This document shows, in pieces, positions 32,412 through 41,561 of a stretch of DNA of 64,000 bases; within the stretch, counting starts at the first letter, position 1, and each line of letters begins with the position of its first letter. The notes under the pieces are model-generated. The model did not search any database, was not told the DNA's origin, and saw only the letters and a program-made list of their open reading frames with translations. This DNA comes from Hyphomicrobiales bacterium (GTDB lineage Bacteria; Pseudomonadota; Alphaproteobacteria; Rhodospirillales; JACKKN01), in the NCBI GenBank assembly GCA_024236415.1, contig JACKKN010000011.1:62001-126000 (forward strand), read 5' to 3'. A program made the position numbers and the translations under genes.

Positions 32412-32726
32412 TCATCTCGTCTTGTGCGAGGTCTGCTGCTGCAGCCGCCCCTCGCTGATCCAGGCGCCGGTGGTGCGGCCCGGCTCGATGCGGACCACCC
32501 GCTGGCGGCCGCCCATGGCGGCGATGGCGGCGGTGATGGCGGCCACGTGGTGGGCCGGCGGCCCGGCGGCCACCGGCGGCGGCGGCGCCGCCTGGGGCTC
32601 GGACCGGCGGCGGCCGCCGGCGGCGGCCACGGCGAGGACGATGCCGCGGATCATCACCGCCGCCAGCATCGAAATCACAATGGCCAGGCCATAGATGAAC
32701 AGGGCTTGCAGGATCACGTCTGCCAT
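32412..32726 (-). CDS. oadG: Sodium-pumping decarboxylase, gamma/delta (OadG-like) subunit
   Basis: Small assembly subunit that links the soluble carboxyltransferase to the membrane pump. The 104-residue protein has one N-terminal membrane helix (LFIYGLAIVISMLAAVMIRGI), a basic Pro-rich linker, and a C-terminal soluble piece HHVAAITAAIAAMGGRQRVVRIE that matches the OadG/MmdD domain. It lies 79 bases downstream of the carboxyltransferase gene. OadG sequences vary greatly, so the call rests on the size, layout and operon context. Confidence 0.88.
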   Translation of the reverse strand: MADVILQALFIYGLAIVISMLAAVMIRGIVLAVAAAGGRRRSEPQAAPPPPVAAGPPAHHVAAITAAIAAMGGRQRVVRIEPGRTTGAWISEGRLQQQTSHKTR

Positions 32727-32805
32727 GCTCGCTCCACGCTCCCTTTCCCCTGATTCCCCCGAATTCCCCCGAATTCCCCTCGGCTCGCCCCCCTTGGCGC
32801 GCGGC

Positions 32806-34416
32806 CTACAGGGGGATCAGCCCGTGCTTCTTGGGCGGCCGCACGTCGCGCTTGCCCAGGGTCTTGCGCAGTTCGAGTGCGAGCTGGCCGCGGGTCTCGG
32901 ACGGGGCGATGATGTCCGTCACGTAGCCCAGCCCGGCCGACAGGTAGGGCGAGGCGAACCGCTCGCGGTATTCGCGCGCCAGCTCCTTGGCCTTGGCCTT
33001 GGGGTCCTCGGCGTCCTTCAACTCCTTGCGGTTCAGGATGCGCACGGCGCCCTCGGCGCCCATCACGGCGATCTCGGCCATGGGCCAGGCGAACACGGCG
33101 TCGGCGCCCATCTCGCGGCTGCACATGGCCAGGTAGGACCCGCCATAGGCCTTGCGCATGATCACCGTCAGCTTGGGCACCGTGGAGGCCGAATAGGCGA
33201 ACAGCATCTTGGCGCCGTGGCGGATGATGCCGCCGCGCTCCTGCTCGATGCCGGGCAGGAAGCCGGGCACGTCGACCAGGGTGACGATGGGGATGTTGAA
33301 GGCGTTGCAGAAGCGCACGAACCGCGCGCCCTTGTCCGAGGCGTCGATGTCCAGCGTGCCGGCCATGTGCATGGACTGGTTGGCGACGATGCCGACCACG
33401 ATGCCGCCGATGCGGGCGAAGCCGACGATCAGGTTGCGGGCCCAGCGTTCGTGCACCTGCAGGAAGCTGTCCGGGTCCACCAGCCGCTCGATGATCACCA
33501 GGGTGTCCATGGGCTCGGACGGGTCCGCCGGCACCAGGTCGTCCAGGTCCTCCTCGGCGTCCAGCTCGATGTCGGCGTGGGGCTGGTGCGGCGGGTCCTC
33601 GGCGTTGTTGGCGGGCAGGTATTCCAGCAGCCGGCGCACGATCTCGACCGCGTGCTCGTCGTCCTCGGCCACGAAGTGGACGTTGCCGTTGACGGCGGCG
33701 TGCACCGAGGCCGAGCCCACGTCGTCCATGGTCACGTCGCGCCCGGTGACCGACTTGATCACCTCGGGCCCGGTGATGAACATGTGGGCGTTCTTGTCGA
33801 CCATGATGATGAAGTCCATCAGGGCCGGGGAATAGGACGCGCCGCCGGCGCAGGGGCCGGCGATGACCGCGATCTGCGGCACTACGCCCGACAGGCGCAC
33901 GTTCTCGTAGAACACGCGGCCATAGCCCGACAGGGCGTCGACGCCCTCCTGGATGCGGGCGCCGGCGGAATCCTTGAACGCCACCACCGGCACGCCGTTC
34001 TTGCCGGCATAGGTCATGACGTCGACGATCTTCTCGGCGTGGGCCTTGCCGAGCGTGCCGCCCTGGACCGTGAAGTCCTGGCTGAAGGCGGCCACCGGCA
34101 GGTTGTTGACGAACCCGGTGCCGGCGATGACGCCGTCGCAGGGCAGCACCTTGCCGTCCATGCCGAAGTGGCGGCCGCGCTGCTGGGCGTGGGCGCCGAT
34201 CTCCTGGAAAGTGCGCTCCTGGAACAGGGCGTCAAGGCGGTCGCGGGCGCTCATCAGGCCCTTGGCCCGGCGCGCCTCGATCTTGTCCTCGCCGCCGCCG
34301 GCGAGCGCGGTCTCGCGGTGCTCGCGCAGGGTCTTGCGCCAATCCGGCGCGGTGGCGGCCGGCGTGTCGGCGGCCCCCCCGGTCGCCGGGGAGTCGGTTT
34401 TCGTGGTCTCGTCCAT
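32806..34416 (-). CDS. mmdA: Acyl-CoA carboxyltransferase, alpha subunit of a sodium-pumping decarboxylase
   Basis: Transfers the carboxyl group from an acyl-CoA, most likely methylmalonyl-CoA, to biotin. The 536-residue protein is a carboxyltransferase of the propionyl-CoA carboxylase beta type: MSARDRLDALFQ, SQDFTVQGGTLGKAHAEKI, DSAGARIQEGVDAL, GPCAGGASYSPALMDF and GFLPGIEQERGGIIRHGAKML in order. The two crotonase-like halves are joined by an acidic linker (DIELDAEEDLDDL). GGGAGGGG stands before ATG 34416. It is the first gene of the operon mmdA-oadG-biotin carrier-oadB-small membrane protein. By context it is MmdA-like rather than a biosynthetic PccB, since a biotin carboxylase gene is absent and a pump is present. 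Confidence 0.92.
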   Translation of the reverse strand: MDETTKTDSPATGGAADTPAATAPDWRKTLREHRETALAGGGEDKIEARRAKGLMSARDRLDALFQERTFQEIGAHAQQRGRHFGMDGKVLPCDGVIAGTGFVNNLPVAAFSQDFTVQGGTLGKAHAEKIVDVMTYAGKNGVPVVAFKDSAGARIQEGVDALSGYGRVFYENVRLSGVVPQIAVIAGPCAGGASYSPALMDFIIMVDKNAHMFITGPEVIKSVTGRDVTMDDVGSASVHAAVNGNVHFVAEDDEHAVEIVRRLLEYLPANNAEDPPHQPHADIELDAEEDLDDLVPADPSEPMDTLVIIERLVDPDSFLQVHERWARNLIVGFARIGGIVVGIVANQSMHMAGTLDIDASDKGARFVRFCNAFNIPIVTLVDVPGFLPGIEQERGGIIRHGAKMLFAYSASTVPKLTVIMRKAYGGSYLAMCSREMGADAVFAWPMAEIAVMGAEGAVRILNRKELKDAEDPKAKAKELAREYRERFASPYLSAGLGYVTDIIAPSETRGQLALELRKTLGKRDVRPPKKHGLIPL

Positions 34417-34619
34417 GATCCCCTCCCTTTGCGCGTCCTCCCTCGGCCAGCCTGTTCTCGTTGTTGGCGCCGGCCTCGTCGACGTGCGGGGAAACGATAT
34501 CTCGATTTGCGGCCACAGGATAGGGGGGACGTGCGGGATTCGCGTTGATAATTGTCAAGGTGCCGCCGGGCACGGAAAACGCTCGCCAAGGGCCCGCGAT
34601 TGCGTCACCGTGGGCCGCC

Positions 34620-35603
34620 ATGCCCCAGTCCGCCCCGCCCCCGGCCCCGGTGCCGCCCGCCCTGTCCGCTACCGTCCCGGGCACCGTCCCGGGCGTGGTT
34701 CCGGGCGGGGCCGAGGCCCCGGGCCAGGCCATGCGGGCGGTGGTCCTGATGCTGGCCGGGGTGGCCCTGCTGTCCCTGAACGACGCCCTGGTCAAGACCC
34801 TGGCCAGCCGCTATCCCCTGGGCGAGCTGATGTTCGTGCGCGGCCTGTTCGTGGCGCCGTGGATCCTGCTGCTGGCGCGGCGCCACGGCGGCCTGGCGGC
34901 GCTGCGGGTGCGCGACCTGCGCGGCCAGGCCCTGCGCGGGCTGACGGTGATCGGCGCCTCGTTCCTGTTCGTGGCCGGCCTGCGCGAACTGCCCCTGGCC
35001 GACGCCGTGGCGGTGACCTTCACCGGCCCCCTGTTCATCACCGCCCTGGCCCCCGTGGTGCTGGGCGAGCGGGTCGGCTGGCGCCGCTGGCTGGCGGTGC
35101 TGGGCGGCTTCGCCGGGGTGCTGGTGATGGTGCGGCCGGGCAACGCCCTGGCCGGCGGGACCGTGCAGTGGGCGGTGCTGCTGCCCCTGTCGGCGGCCCT
35201 GTGCGGGGCGGCGCGCGACCTGATCACGCGCCGCATCTCGCGCACCGAGTCCTCGGTGGCGGTGCTGTTCTTCACCTCCACGGCGGTGATGCTGGCGGGG
35301 CTGTGCACGGCGCCGCTGGGCTGGTCGGCCCTGCACGCGGCGGACCTGTGGGTGTTCGCCGCCAGCGGCACCCTGGTGGCCGGCGCCTACTACACCCAGA
35401 TCGAGGCCTACCGCCTGGGCGAGGCGGTGCTGGTGGCGCCGTTCAAGTACACGTCCATGGTCTGGGCGGTGCTGTTCGGCTACCTGATCTTCGGCCACCT
35501 GCCCGACGGCTGGACCCTGCTGGGCGCCGGCGTGGTGGTCATGGCCGGCCTCTACATCCTGCACCGCGAGACCCGCCGCGTCCGGACCCGGACCGGCGAC
35601 TGA
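34620..35603 (+). CDS. EamA/DMT superfamily transporter
   Basis: Inner-membrane metabolite exporter of the drug/metabolite type, 327 residues. Ten hydrophobic helices in two repeats are visible, beginning VVLMLAGVALLSLNDALVKTLAS, with FLFVAGLRELPLADAVAVTFTGPLFITALAPVVLGERV in the first half. The first 37 residues are Pro/Ala-rich and include a TVPGTVPG repeat; ATG 34731 would remove them and is an equally possible start because neither has a strong ribosome-binding site. Substrate is unknown. It is divergent from the decarboxylase operon and converges with the YHS gene, 12 bases apart. Confidence 0.9.
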   Translation: MPQSAPPPAPVPPALSATVPGTVPGVVPGGAEAPGQAMRAVVLMLAGVALLSLNDALVKTLASRYPLGELMFVRGLFVAPWILLLARRHGGLAALRVRDLRGQALRGLTVIGASFLFVAGLRELPLADAVAVTFTGPLFITALAPVVLGERVGWRRWLAVLGGFAGVLVMVRPGNALAGGTVQWAVLLPLSAALCGAARDLITRRISRTESSVAVLFFTSTAVMLAGLCTAPLGWSALHAADLWVFAASGTLVAGAYYTQIEAYRLGEAVLVAPFKYTSMVWAVLFGYLIFGHLPDGWTLLGAGVVVMAGLYILHRETRRVRTRTGD

Positions 35604-35615
35604 GGGGCCGGGGCC

Positions 35616-36110
35616 CTATTTCGCCAGCCCCTGGCGCAGGGCCGGCCAGTTGGCCTCGGCCTTGGCGATGTTGCCGTCCACGTCCCGGGCCCAGGTGTCG
35701 CGCACGCCGGGGGAATAGTTCAGGTACAGCTTGCCGTTGACGATGGACCAGGCCTTGGGGTCGATCTCGGCGGTGGCGCCCTTGCTGACGGCGAAGGCGC
35801 AGTAGCCGCCGAACTGGGGCGCGTAGCGCTCGGGGTCGGCCTTGAACAGGGCCAGGTTCCCGGCGCTGGCGAAGCGCCAGGTGGCGCCGCGCCATTGCAG
35901 GGTGTGGTCCTTGGACCCCTGCACGGCCTTTCCCTGGGTGAAATAGGCCACCGGGTCGGCGCCCTGGATGGCGGCGCCGCTCCAGCTCGACACGTAGATC
36001 TCGCCGGCCGGCGCCGGCGACGTGAACAGCAGGACCGACAGCACCACAAGCGGCAGCAACAGGGCCGGCACGCCAATCCGGGGATGGGTCGGGGTCGGGA
36101 GGGCGGGCAT
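35616..36110 (-). CDS. Exported YHS-domain protein
   Basis: Secreted or membrane-tethered protein of 164 residues. A signal segment spans about 12-35 (PALLLPLVVLSVLLFTSPAPAGE). The YHS domain covers about 45-105: AIQGADPVAYFTQGKAVQGS, WRGATWRFASAGNLALFKADPERYAPQFGGYCAFAVSKG. In this domain Tyr, His-like and Ser positions and the single Cys are thought to bind metal, often copper or silver; the YHS motif here reads ADPVAYF. The family is common in alphaproteobacteria and has no set role. The last 40 residues are helical. No metal-resistance gene is next to it. Confidence 0.9.
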   Translation of the reverse strand: MPALPTPTHPRIGVPALLLPLVVLSVLLFTSPAPAGEIYVSSWSGAAIQGADPVAYFTQGKAVQGSKDHTLQWRGATWRFASAGNLALFKADPERYAPQFGGYCAFAVSKGATAEIDPKAWSIVNGKLYLNYSPGVRDTWARDVDGNIAKAEANWPALRQGLAK

Positions 36111-36242
36111 GGCGATTCCCCTGTTGTCTGAGTCGTGGCCGGGGGACGATTATGGGGCAGGCCGCCGCCGGTGCGCCAATCACTTCAGCGCGACGGGAGT
36201 TGCGGCGAGATCTATGACGGGGGTTACGACGGGAAGCGGAGC

Positions 36243-36896
36243 ATGGGCCTCAGACTGTACAGCAGGTACCAGAACTCGGCCGGGCAGCGGGTGCGCATCG
36301 TCCTCAACCTGAAGGGCATCGCCTACGACTACGTGCCGGTGTCGTCCCTGGACCGGGAGGCCTGGGCCCGGATCAACCCCCAGGGGCTGATGCCGGCCCT
36401 GGAGATCGGCGACCGCGTGGTGGCCCAGTCCCTGGCCATCATCGAACTGCTGGAGGACCTCCACCCCGACCCGCCGGTGCTGCCGGCCGACCCGGTGCTG
36501 CGGGCCCAGGTGCGGGCCTTCGCCGGGCTCATCGCCGCCGACCTGCACCCCCTGAACAACAACCGGGTGCGCCGGTTCCTGGAAACCGACCTGGCGGTGC
36601 CCCCGGACGGGGTCCGGCGCTGGTACCGCCATTGGGTGGCCACCGCCCTGCACAGCCTGGAGGCCATGGTGGCGGACCGGGTGCCGCCGACGCGGTTCGC
36701 CTTCACCGACGCGCCGACCCTGGCCGAGGCCTGCCTGGTGCCGCAGATGGACAACGCCCGGCGGTTCGACTGCGACCTGGCCCCCTATCCGCGCCTGCGC
36801 GCCATCGACGCCGCCTGCCGCGGGCTGGACGCCTTCCGCCGCGCGGCGCCGGAAAACCAGCCCGACTTCCCCAGCCGGCCGGCGCGGGACGCCTAG
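36243..36896 (+). CDS. Zeta-class glutathione S-transferase, maleylacetoacetate isomerase-like
   Basis: Glutathione-dependent enzyme of 217 residues, cytoplasmic. LYSRYQNSAGQRVRIVLNLKGIAYDYVPV at the N-terminus is close to the maleylacetoacetate isomerase pattern, with S12 in place of the catalytic Ser-Ser-Cys. GLMPALEIGDRVVAQSLAIIELLED contains the glutathione-binding Pro and Gln-Ser pair. The C-terminal half (DAPTLAEACLVPQMDNARRFDCDL) fits the zeta class. ATG 36243 is used; the frame is open upstream but that part is poor. Tyrosine-degradation genes are absent nearby, so the isomerase role is possible but unproven. Confidence 0.88.
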   Translation: MGLRLYSRYQNSAGQRVRIVLNLKGIAYDYVPVSSLDREAWARINPQGLMPALEIGDRVVAQSLAIIELLEDLHPDPPVLPADPVLRAQVRAFAGLIAADLHPLNNNRVRRFLETDLAVPPDGVRRWYRHWVATALHSLEAMVADRVPPTRFAFTDAPTLAEACLVPQMDNARRFDCDLAPYPRLRAIDAACRGLDAFRRAAPENQPDFPSRPARDA

Positions 36897-36913
36897 ACCG
36901 TGCCCGTATTTGC

Positions 36914-36919
36914 TACAAT
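36914..36919 (+). promoter_or_regulatory. Extended minus-10 promoter of the secreted protease gene
   Basis: TGCTACAAT (36911-36919) is an extended minus-10 in the short gap after the GST gene. Transcription would start near 36926, which rules out GTG 36900 and ATG 36918 as starts and favours ATG 36960. The related secreted protein gene at 21133 has the same TACAAT element. Confidence 0.45.
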
Positions 36920-36959
36920 GGCCGCCGCCACCGCCAACAACCGGGAGCCGTCCGCCGCC

Positions 36960-39900
36960 ATGCGCCCCCCTTCCCCGCGACCCCGGACCGCCCTGCCGGC
37001 GGCGGCCCTGTGGCTGGCCGCCCTGGCGGCGGTTCTGGTCCCGGCCGCCTTTCTGGCGGGACCGGCCCTGGCCGCCGGCGGCGGCGAGAACCCGGCGCCC
37101 CTGTACCAGAGCGCGAACCTGCGCGCCCACATCGGCGTGTTCCGCGGCGGCAAGTGGTGCACCACCCAGATGCAGGTGATCCTGTACCTGGATTCGGACG
37201 CCGTGTTCGCCGACGGCCAGGCCGAGCTGACCGCGTTCCTGGACAAGCTGCCGGACCTGCTGCGCGGCGAATGCGACCGGGTGCGCGCGGCCCGGGTGGT
37301 GGGCATGCTGGACGGCAAGCAGGTCTACACGGCCAGCGTCAACCGGTTGGACGCCGCCCAGCCGCGCGTCAACGCGCGCATCACCGACCGCGCCATCGCC
37401 GACAAGTACCGCCCGGCGGCGCGGCCGGGGGACGCCGCCCGGGCCCGGGGCCAGCGCGAGCTGGTGCCGCGCGGCGCGCCGGCCACCGATGCGGCCCCGG
37501 CGCCCCGGGACGGGACCCTGTTCAAGGCCGCCACCCAGGGCGAGCAGTGCCAGGTGCTGGCCGGCTGGACCGGCCGGCTGGAGCGGGAGTACGCCGGCGA
37601 CGGACAGACCAACTACAGCCCCCAGGAATTCTTCGCCCGCCTGGCCAACCTGTTCGCCGACGCCCATTTCGCGCCGGTGTTCGGCGGGCCCTATGACGGC
37701 CTCGGCGAGGCCGAGCGCCTGTTCGTGGCCAACCAGGTGCTGCCGCGCTGCCCGCGCGAATACCAGCAGCAGCGCTGGGTGCGCTTCGTCTACGGCGTCG
37801 CCTTCCAGCGCGGCCAGGGCGAGTTCAACCCGGCGGCCCTGGCGGCCGAGGTGGCGGACCGCCGCGCCGCCCGCGCCTGGATAACCCAGGAGACCGCGCG
37901 GCTGGACGCCGTCCCGGCGACGGCGGACGGGCTGGCGCACCTGGGCCGAGCGGCGGCCGAGGGTGACACCCGGACCCGCGACCTGTGGCCCAGCGAACGC
38001 CGGACCTTCCTGGCCGCCGTCGCCGCGCGCCGGTCCACCGTGGCCCTGGCGGTGGCCGCCGACCGGGTGGCGGCTCTGCCGCCGGCGGCCGCCAGCCTGG
38101 CCGCCCTGGACGCCATCCTGGACGACACCCGCCCCCTGGTGGCGGCGGCGGACCGGCCGGCCCTGGCCGACCTGGAGGCCCTGGCCGGGCGCCGCCGCGA
38201 CGGGATCCGCACGGCCCTGGTCCAGGCCGCCACCGCCGACCTGGACCGGGTGCCGGCCACGGCGGCCGGCCTGGGCGAGTTGCAGTCGCGGCGCGACCGG
38301 CTGCGCGCGGCCGTGGGCGCGGCCACGCCCCTGGCGGCGCTGGACGCCTACGACCGGGCCTGGCAGCGCCGCGCCGCCGGGGTGGCCGAGGCCGCCCTGC
38401 CCGCCTTCCGCGACGAGCTGGCGGCCCTGCCCGCGACCCTGGACGGCGCCGCCCTGGCCGGCCGCCGCCTGGCCCGGGTGGCGCCCCTGGTGCGCGCCGT
38501 GGCGCCGTCCCGCGTGGCGGCCTTCGAGCGCGCGGCCCGGGACGCCGAAACCCGCATCCACGACCGCCTGATCGCCGACGCCGTGGCGCGGATTCGGAAC
38601 ACCACCGGCGACTGGCGCGCCGCCGCCGACGTGGTCGCCAAGGGCCGGGCCGAGGCCACGGCCTTCCGCGGCACGGCGGCGGCCGGCCGGGCCGCCGCCA
38701 TCGAGCGGGCGGCAACGGACCGCGCCGCGGCCCTGGCCGCCGCCGGGCGCGCCGGCTTCGCCCGCCAGGTCGAGGCGGTGGACGATGGCTGGCCGGGGAT
38801 CGAGGCCCTGCAGACCCTGGACCGGGAGGTCGCCGCCGACGAACGGGCGGTGCCGGCCCTGGCCGACTACCGGCCCCTGGTGGCGGCGCGGCGGGGGCGC
38901 ATCCTGGCCGCCCTGGCCGACCGCGCCGTGGCCCAGGTGGAGGCCGCCGGCGGCGGCTACGCCGACGTCGACAAGGTGCTGGACCTGGCCGAGACGCAGC
39001 GGCGGCGGTTCGCCGCCGCGGGCGACACCGCCGCCGTCCAGCGCATCAACGCCGCCCTGCCGGCGCGCATCGACCACCTGCTGCGCGAATCCCTGGACGA
39101 CTTCGCGGCCACCCTGGCCAAGCAGAAGGCGGACTGGGCCGCGGCCGACCGGCTGGACGACCTGGCCGGCAGGCTGGACAAGCGCGCCGCCGCCATCCCC
39201 GGCTATGCCCCCTACGCCCAGGCCGCGCGCCAGCGCCGCGACGCCATGCGCGGCGAGGCCTGCGACCGGGCGGTGGGGGCCAGCGGCCTGGGCCGGCGCC
39301 TGGCCCGCAGGCCCATCATGGCCGCGGCCCGGGCGGTGACCCTGCGCGACTTCGTCTGCGGCCTGGACGCCCGCGGCCACCGGGTCGCCGAGGTGGCCGA
39401 CGGCCCCGACACCGACGACGGCGCCGACACCCTGCTGATGAAGATCAGCCAGGCCGACCAGGTCTATGCCTTCATCACCCTGCGCGAGCTGGAGGCCCTG
39501 CCCCGGCAGGTGGTGCTGGTGGGCATCGAGAAGGGGGACGCGGCCCGGCGCAGCCCCATCACGCTGGACCAGTGGCGGGTCTACGCCGGCGGGCTGCTGG
39601 GCCGCCCGGTGCCGGCCGAGGTGGCGCGCCGCGCCGCCGAGGCGCCGGTGCGGTCGGGCAAGGGCGGCGCCGGCGCCGGCCCCGATCCGCGGGCCCTGGT
39701 CGAGCGCCTGAAGGCCGCCACGGTGTTCCTGTACGTGAACCCCAAGGTCGAGGGCAAGACGTTCAGCAGCAGCTACGGCACCGGCTTCTTCATCGGCCCC
39801 GACCTGATCATGACCAACCAGCACGTGGTCCGGAACGCCGGCGACGTGGTGCACGTGTTCAGCGAGGCGGTGGGCTGGAAGCGGGCGACCTACGTCACCG

Positions 39901-40412
39901 GCAGCGGCATGATGGGCAAGCAGGGACTGGACGTGGCGGTGCTGCGCATCGGCGACTACCGCTCGGACGTCCATCTGCCCTTCGCCCGCCGCGCCGACGT
40001 GTTCCAGGACCTGGTGGTGGCCGGCTACCCGGGCATCGCCAACGACAACGACAAGGGCTTCACCGACCTGCAGCGGTTCATGATCCGCCACCTGCAGGGC
40101 GACAGGGCCGCCTACGTGCGCGGCACGGTGCCGGCGGTCAAGTACGCCTTCGGCAAGCTGCAGGGCGAATACCGCAACGCCAGCGGGTTCGAGGTCATCC
40201 AGCACGGGGTGCAGACGGCCCGGGGCAACAGCGGCTCGGCGGTGGTCGACATGTGCGGCCAGGTGGTGGGCATCCACGCCCTGGGCGACTTCGGCGGCAA
40301 GGACGACAAGGGCACCAAGTTCAACTACGCCTACAGCGCCGGCGAGATCACCCGGTTCCTGACCGCCCGGGGCATCCCCTTCCAGGTGGCGTCGGGGGAT
40401 TGCGGCGGCTAG
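36960..40412 (+). CDS. Large secreted trypsin-like protease with helical repeats
   Basis: Exported protein of 1150 residues. Residues 1-38 form a Sec signal peptide (ALWLAALAAVLVPAAFLAGPALA). A Cys-framed segment at 197-264 (NLFADAHFAPVFGGPYDG...LPRC) resembles one in the 21133 protein. About 280-800 is Ala/Arg/Asp-rich helix in repeats of roughly 85 residues, with units such as ARLDAVPATADGLAHL and ADLDRVPATAAGLGEL. After a mixed segment, residues 915-1150 are a chymotrypsin-fold protease with H955 (TNQHVV), D991 (LDVAVLRI) and S1091 (ARGNSGSAV). The substrate and its target are unknown. ATG 36960 is preferred from promoter position and signal peptide. It converges with the next gene, 18 bases apart. 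Confidence 0.9.
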   Translation: MRPPSPRPRTALPAAALWLAALAAVLVPAAFLAGPALAAGGGENPAPLYQSANLRAHIGVFRGGKWCTTQMQVILYLDSDAVFADGQAELTAFLDKLPDLLRGECDRVRAARVVGMLDGKQVYTASVNRLDAAQPRVNARITDRAIADKYRPAARPGDAARARGQRELVPRGAPATDAAPAPRDGTLFKAATQGEQCQVLAGWTGRLEREYAGDGQTNYSPQEFFARLANLFADAHFAPVFGGPYDGLGEAERLFVANQVLPRCPREYQQQRWVRFVYGVAFQRGQGEFNPAALAAEVADRRAARAWITQETARLDAVPATADGLAHLGRAAAEGDTRTRDLWPSERRTFLAAVAARRSTVALAVAADRVAALPPAAASLAALDAILDDTRPLVAAADRPALADLEALAGRRRDGIRTALVQAATADLDRVPATAAGLGELQSRRDRLRAAVGAATPLAALDAYDRAWQRRAAGVAEAALPAFRDELAALPATLDGAALAGRRLARVAPLVRAVAPSRVAAFERAARDAETRIHDRLIADAVARIRNTTGDWRAAADVVAKGRAEATAFRGTAAAGRAAAIERAATDRAAALAAAGRAGFARQVEAVDDGWPGIEALQTLDREVAADERAVPALADYRPLVAARRGRILAALADRAVAQVEAAGGGYADVDKVLDLAETQRRRFAAAGDTAAVQRINAALPARIDHLLRESLDDFAATLAKQKADWAAADRLDDLAGRLDKRAAAIPGYAPYAQAARQRRDAMRGEACDRAVGASGLGRRLARRPIMAAARAVTLRDFVCGLDARGHRVAEVADGPDTDDGADTLLMKISQADQVYAFITLRELEALPRQVVLVGIEKGDAARRSPITLDQWRVYAGGLLGRPVPAEVARRAAEAPVRSGKGGAGAGPDPRALVERLKAATVFLYVNPKVEGKTFSSSYGTGFFIGPDLIMTNQHVVRNAGDVVHVFSEAVGWKRATYVTGSGMMGKQGLDVAVLRIGDYRSDVHLPFARRADVFQDLVVAGYPGIANDNDKGFTDLQRFMIRHLQGDRAAYVRGTVPAVKYAFGKLQGEYRNASGFEVIQHGVQTARGNSGSAVVDMCGQVVGIHALGDFGGKDDKGTKFNYAYSAGEITRFLTARGIPFQVASGDCGG

Positions 40413-40430
40413 TCGTCCGCCGCGGCGGCG

Positions 40431-41453
40431 TCACGCGGTCGCCGTGTTGGCGGCCCGGCGGATGTTGTCGAACCCGGTGCGCAGGTCGGTCATGATGAAC
40501 TCGCTCCAGCGCATGGGGCCGCCGGCGCCGCCGGCGAAGCGGTCGTGCCAGCTGCCCATCTTGACCCCCAGGCCGCACAGGACTCCGCCGATGGCGGCGT
40601 GGGAGCCCTTCACCTGGCGTTCGATGTCGCGGAACTTGGCCGCCGACATGTCCTGCCACATGTTGGCGCTGCTCTGGTCGAACAGGTCCAGCCGGCCCTT
40701 GGTCCAGGCCACCACCCGCTGGCAGGTCGCGGACATGGTGTCGCAGGTCTGCACCAGGTTGCGGTCGTTCTTGAGCTGCCAGTTGCCGCGCACCTCGTCC
40801 AGGGCGGCCAGGAACTCGTTCACCACCGGCTCGGTCTGGTCCAGGCAGTGGCGGTAGTACGACAGCGACAGGTAGATGTCGCCGTAATCCTCCAGGAAGC
40901 GGGGAATCTCGGCCAGGCCGATCTCCAGCCGGTCGGCCATCTGCTGCAGCTTCTCGCGCGCCCGCGCCACGTCGGGGTCGCGGAACAGGGCCAGGATGTC
41001 CTTGAAGTCGTTGATGGTGACGTCGGCGTCGCCATAGATGGCCACCAGCAGGGGCCGGGTGAAGGCGTTCATGTACACCGTCAGCTCGCGGATCATGTCG
41101 CGCGACAGGGTCAGGGCCGAGACGTCCTCGACCGTGATGCCGTGCTGGCGCAGGGTCACGCGCAGGCTGTAGACGTCATAGCTGTGCAGGGCCGCCAGGG
41201 TGCGCAGCAGGGCGTGGTCCGGGTGCGGCTCCACCCCCTCGCCCTGGGGCCAGCCGAACTCGTTGGGCAGGTTCTCCACCGACACCAGGCCGCGGCCGGT
41301 GCCCATGTCGGCGAACATCTCGACCATGCCCTCCAGGTGCACGTTCTTGACCAGCCGCGCCCGCACCAGAGACGGAGTCTGGAGCGGCACGATGGCCAGG
41401 GGCAGCGTGTGCAGCGAATCACGATCGGCGTCGGAGACGGCGGACCAGTCCAT
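40431..41453 (-). CDS. Conserved hypothetical protein, mostly helical
   Basis: Cytoplasmic protein of 340 residues with no signal peptide or membrane helix. I do not recognise a domain. The first 80 residues are mixed (HTLPLAIVPLQTPSLVRARLVKNVHLEGMVEMFADMG), with a predicted interaction surface around VKNVHLEG. The rest is helical with several aromatic and Cys residues (YGDIYLSLSYYRHCLDQ, QTCDTMSATCQRVVAWTKG). AGGGA stands five bases ahead of ATG 41453. It is divergent from truA, and the gap is 108 bases. The acidic helical body is compatible with a protein-binding adaptor, but there is no direct evidence. Confidence 0.85.
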   Translation of the reverse strand: MDWSAVSDADRDSLHTLPLAIVPLQTPSLVRARLVKNVHLEGMVEMFADMGTGRGLVSVENLPNEFGWPQGEGVEPHPDHALLRTLAALHSYDVYSLRVTLRQHGITVEDVSALTLSRDMIRELTVYMNAFTRPLLVAIYGDADVTINDFKDILALFRDPDVARAREKLQQMADRLEIGLAEIPRFLEDYGDIYLSLSYYRHCLDQTEPVVNEFLAALDEVRGNWQLKNDRNLVQTCDTMSATCQRVVAWTKGRLDLFDQSSANMWQDMSAAKFRDIERQVKGSHAAIGGVLCGLGVKMGSWHDRFAGGAGGPMRWSEFIMTDLRTGFDNIRRAANTATA

Positions 41454-41561
41454 AGTCCCTGAGGGGTCCCGTTTCCCTGTGCGGCGGATTGCCGCATTCT
41501 TGCGGGCCGGAGTCCGTCTTGTCACGTACAAACTTCGCGCCGGTTCTGATATGAGGGTGGT

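Noticed and set aside
36180..40277. 1365-codon minus-strand frame opposite the large protease
   Set aside because: Gly/Gln/Arg/His-rich filler without motifs; the plus-strand product has a signal peptide and a complete catalytic triad.
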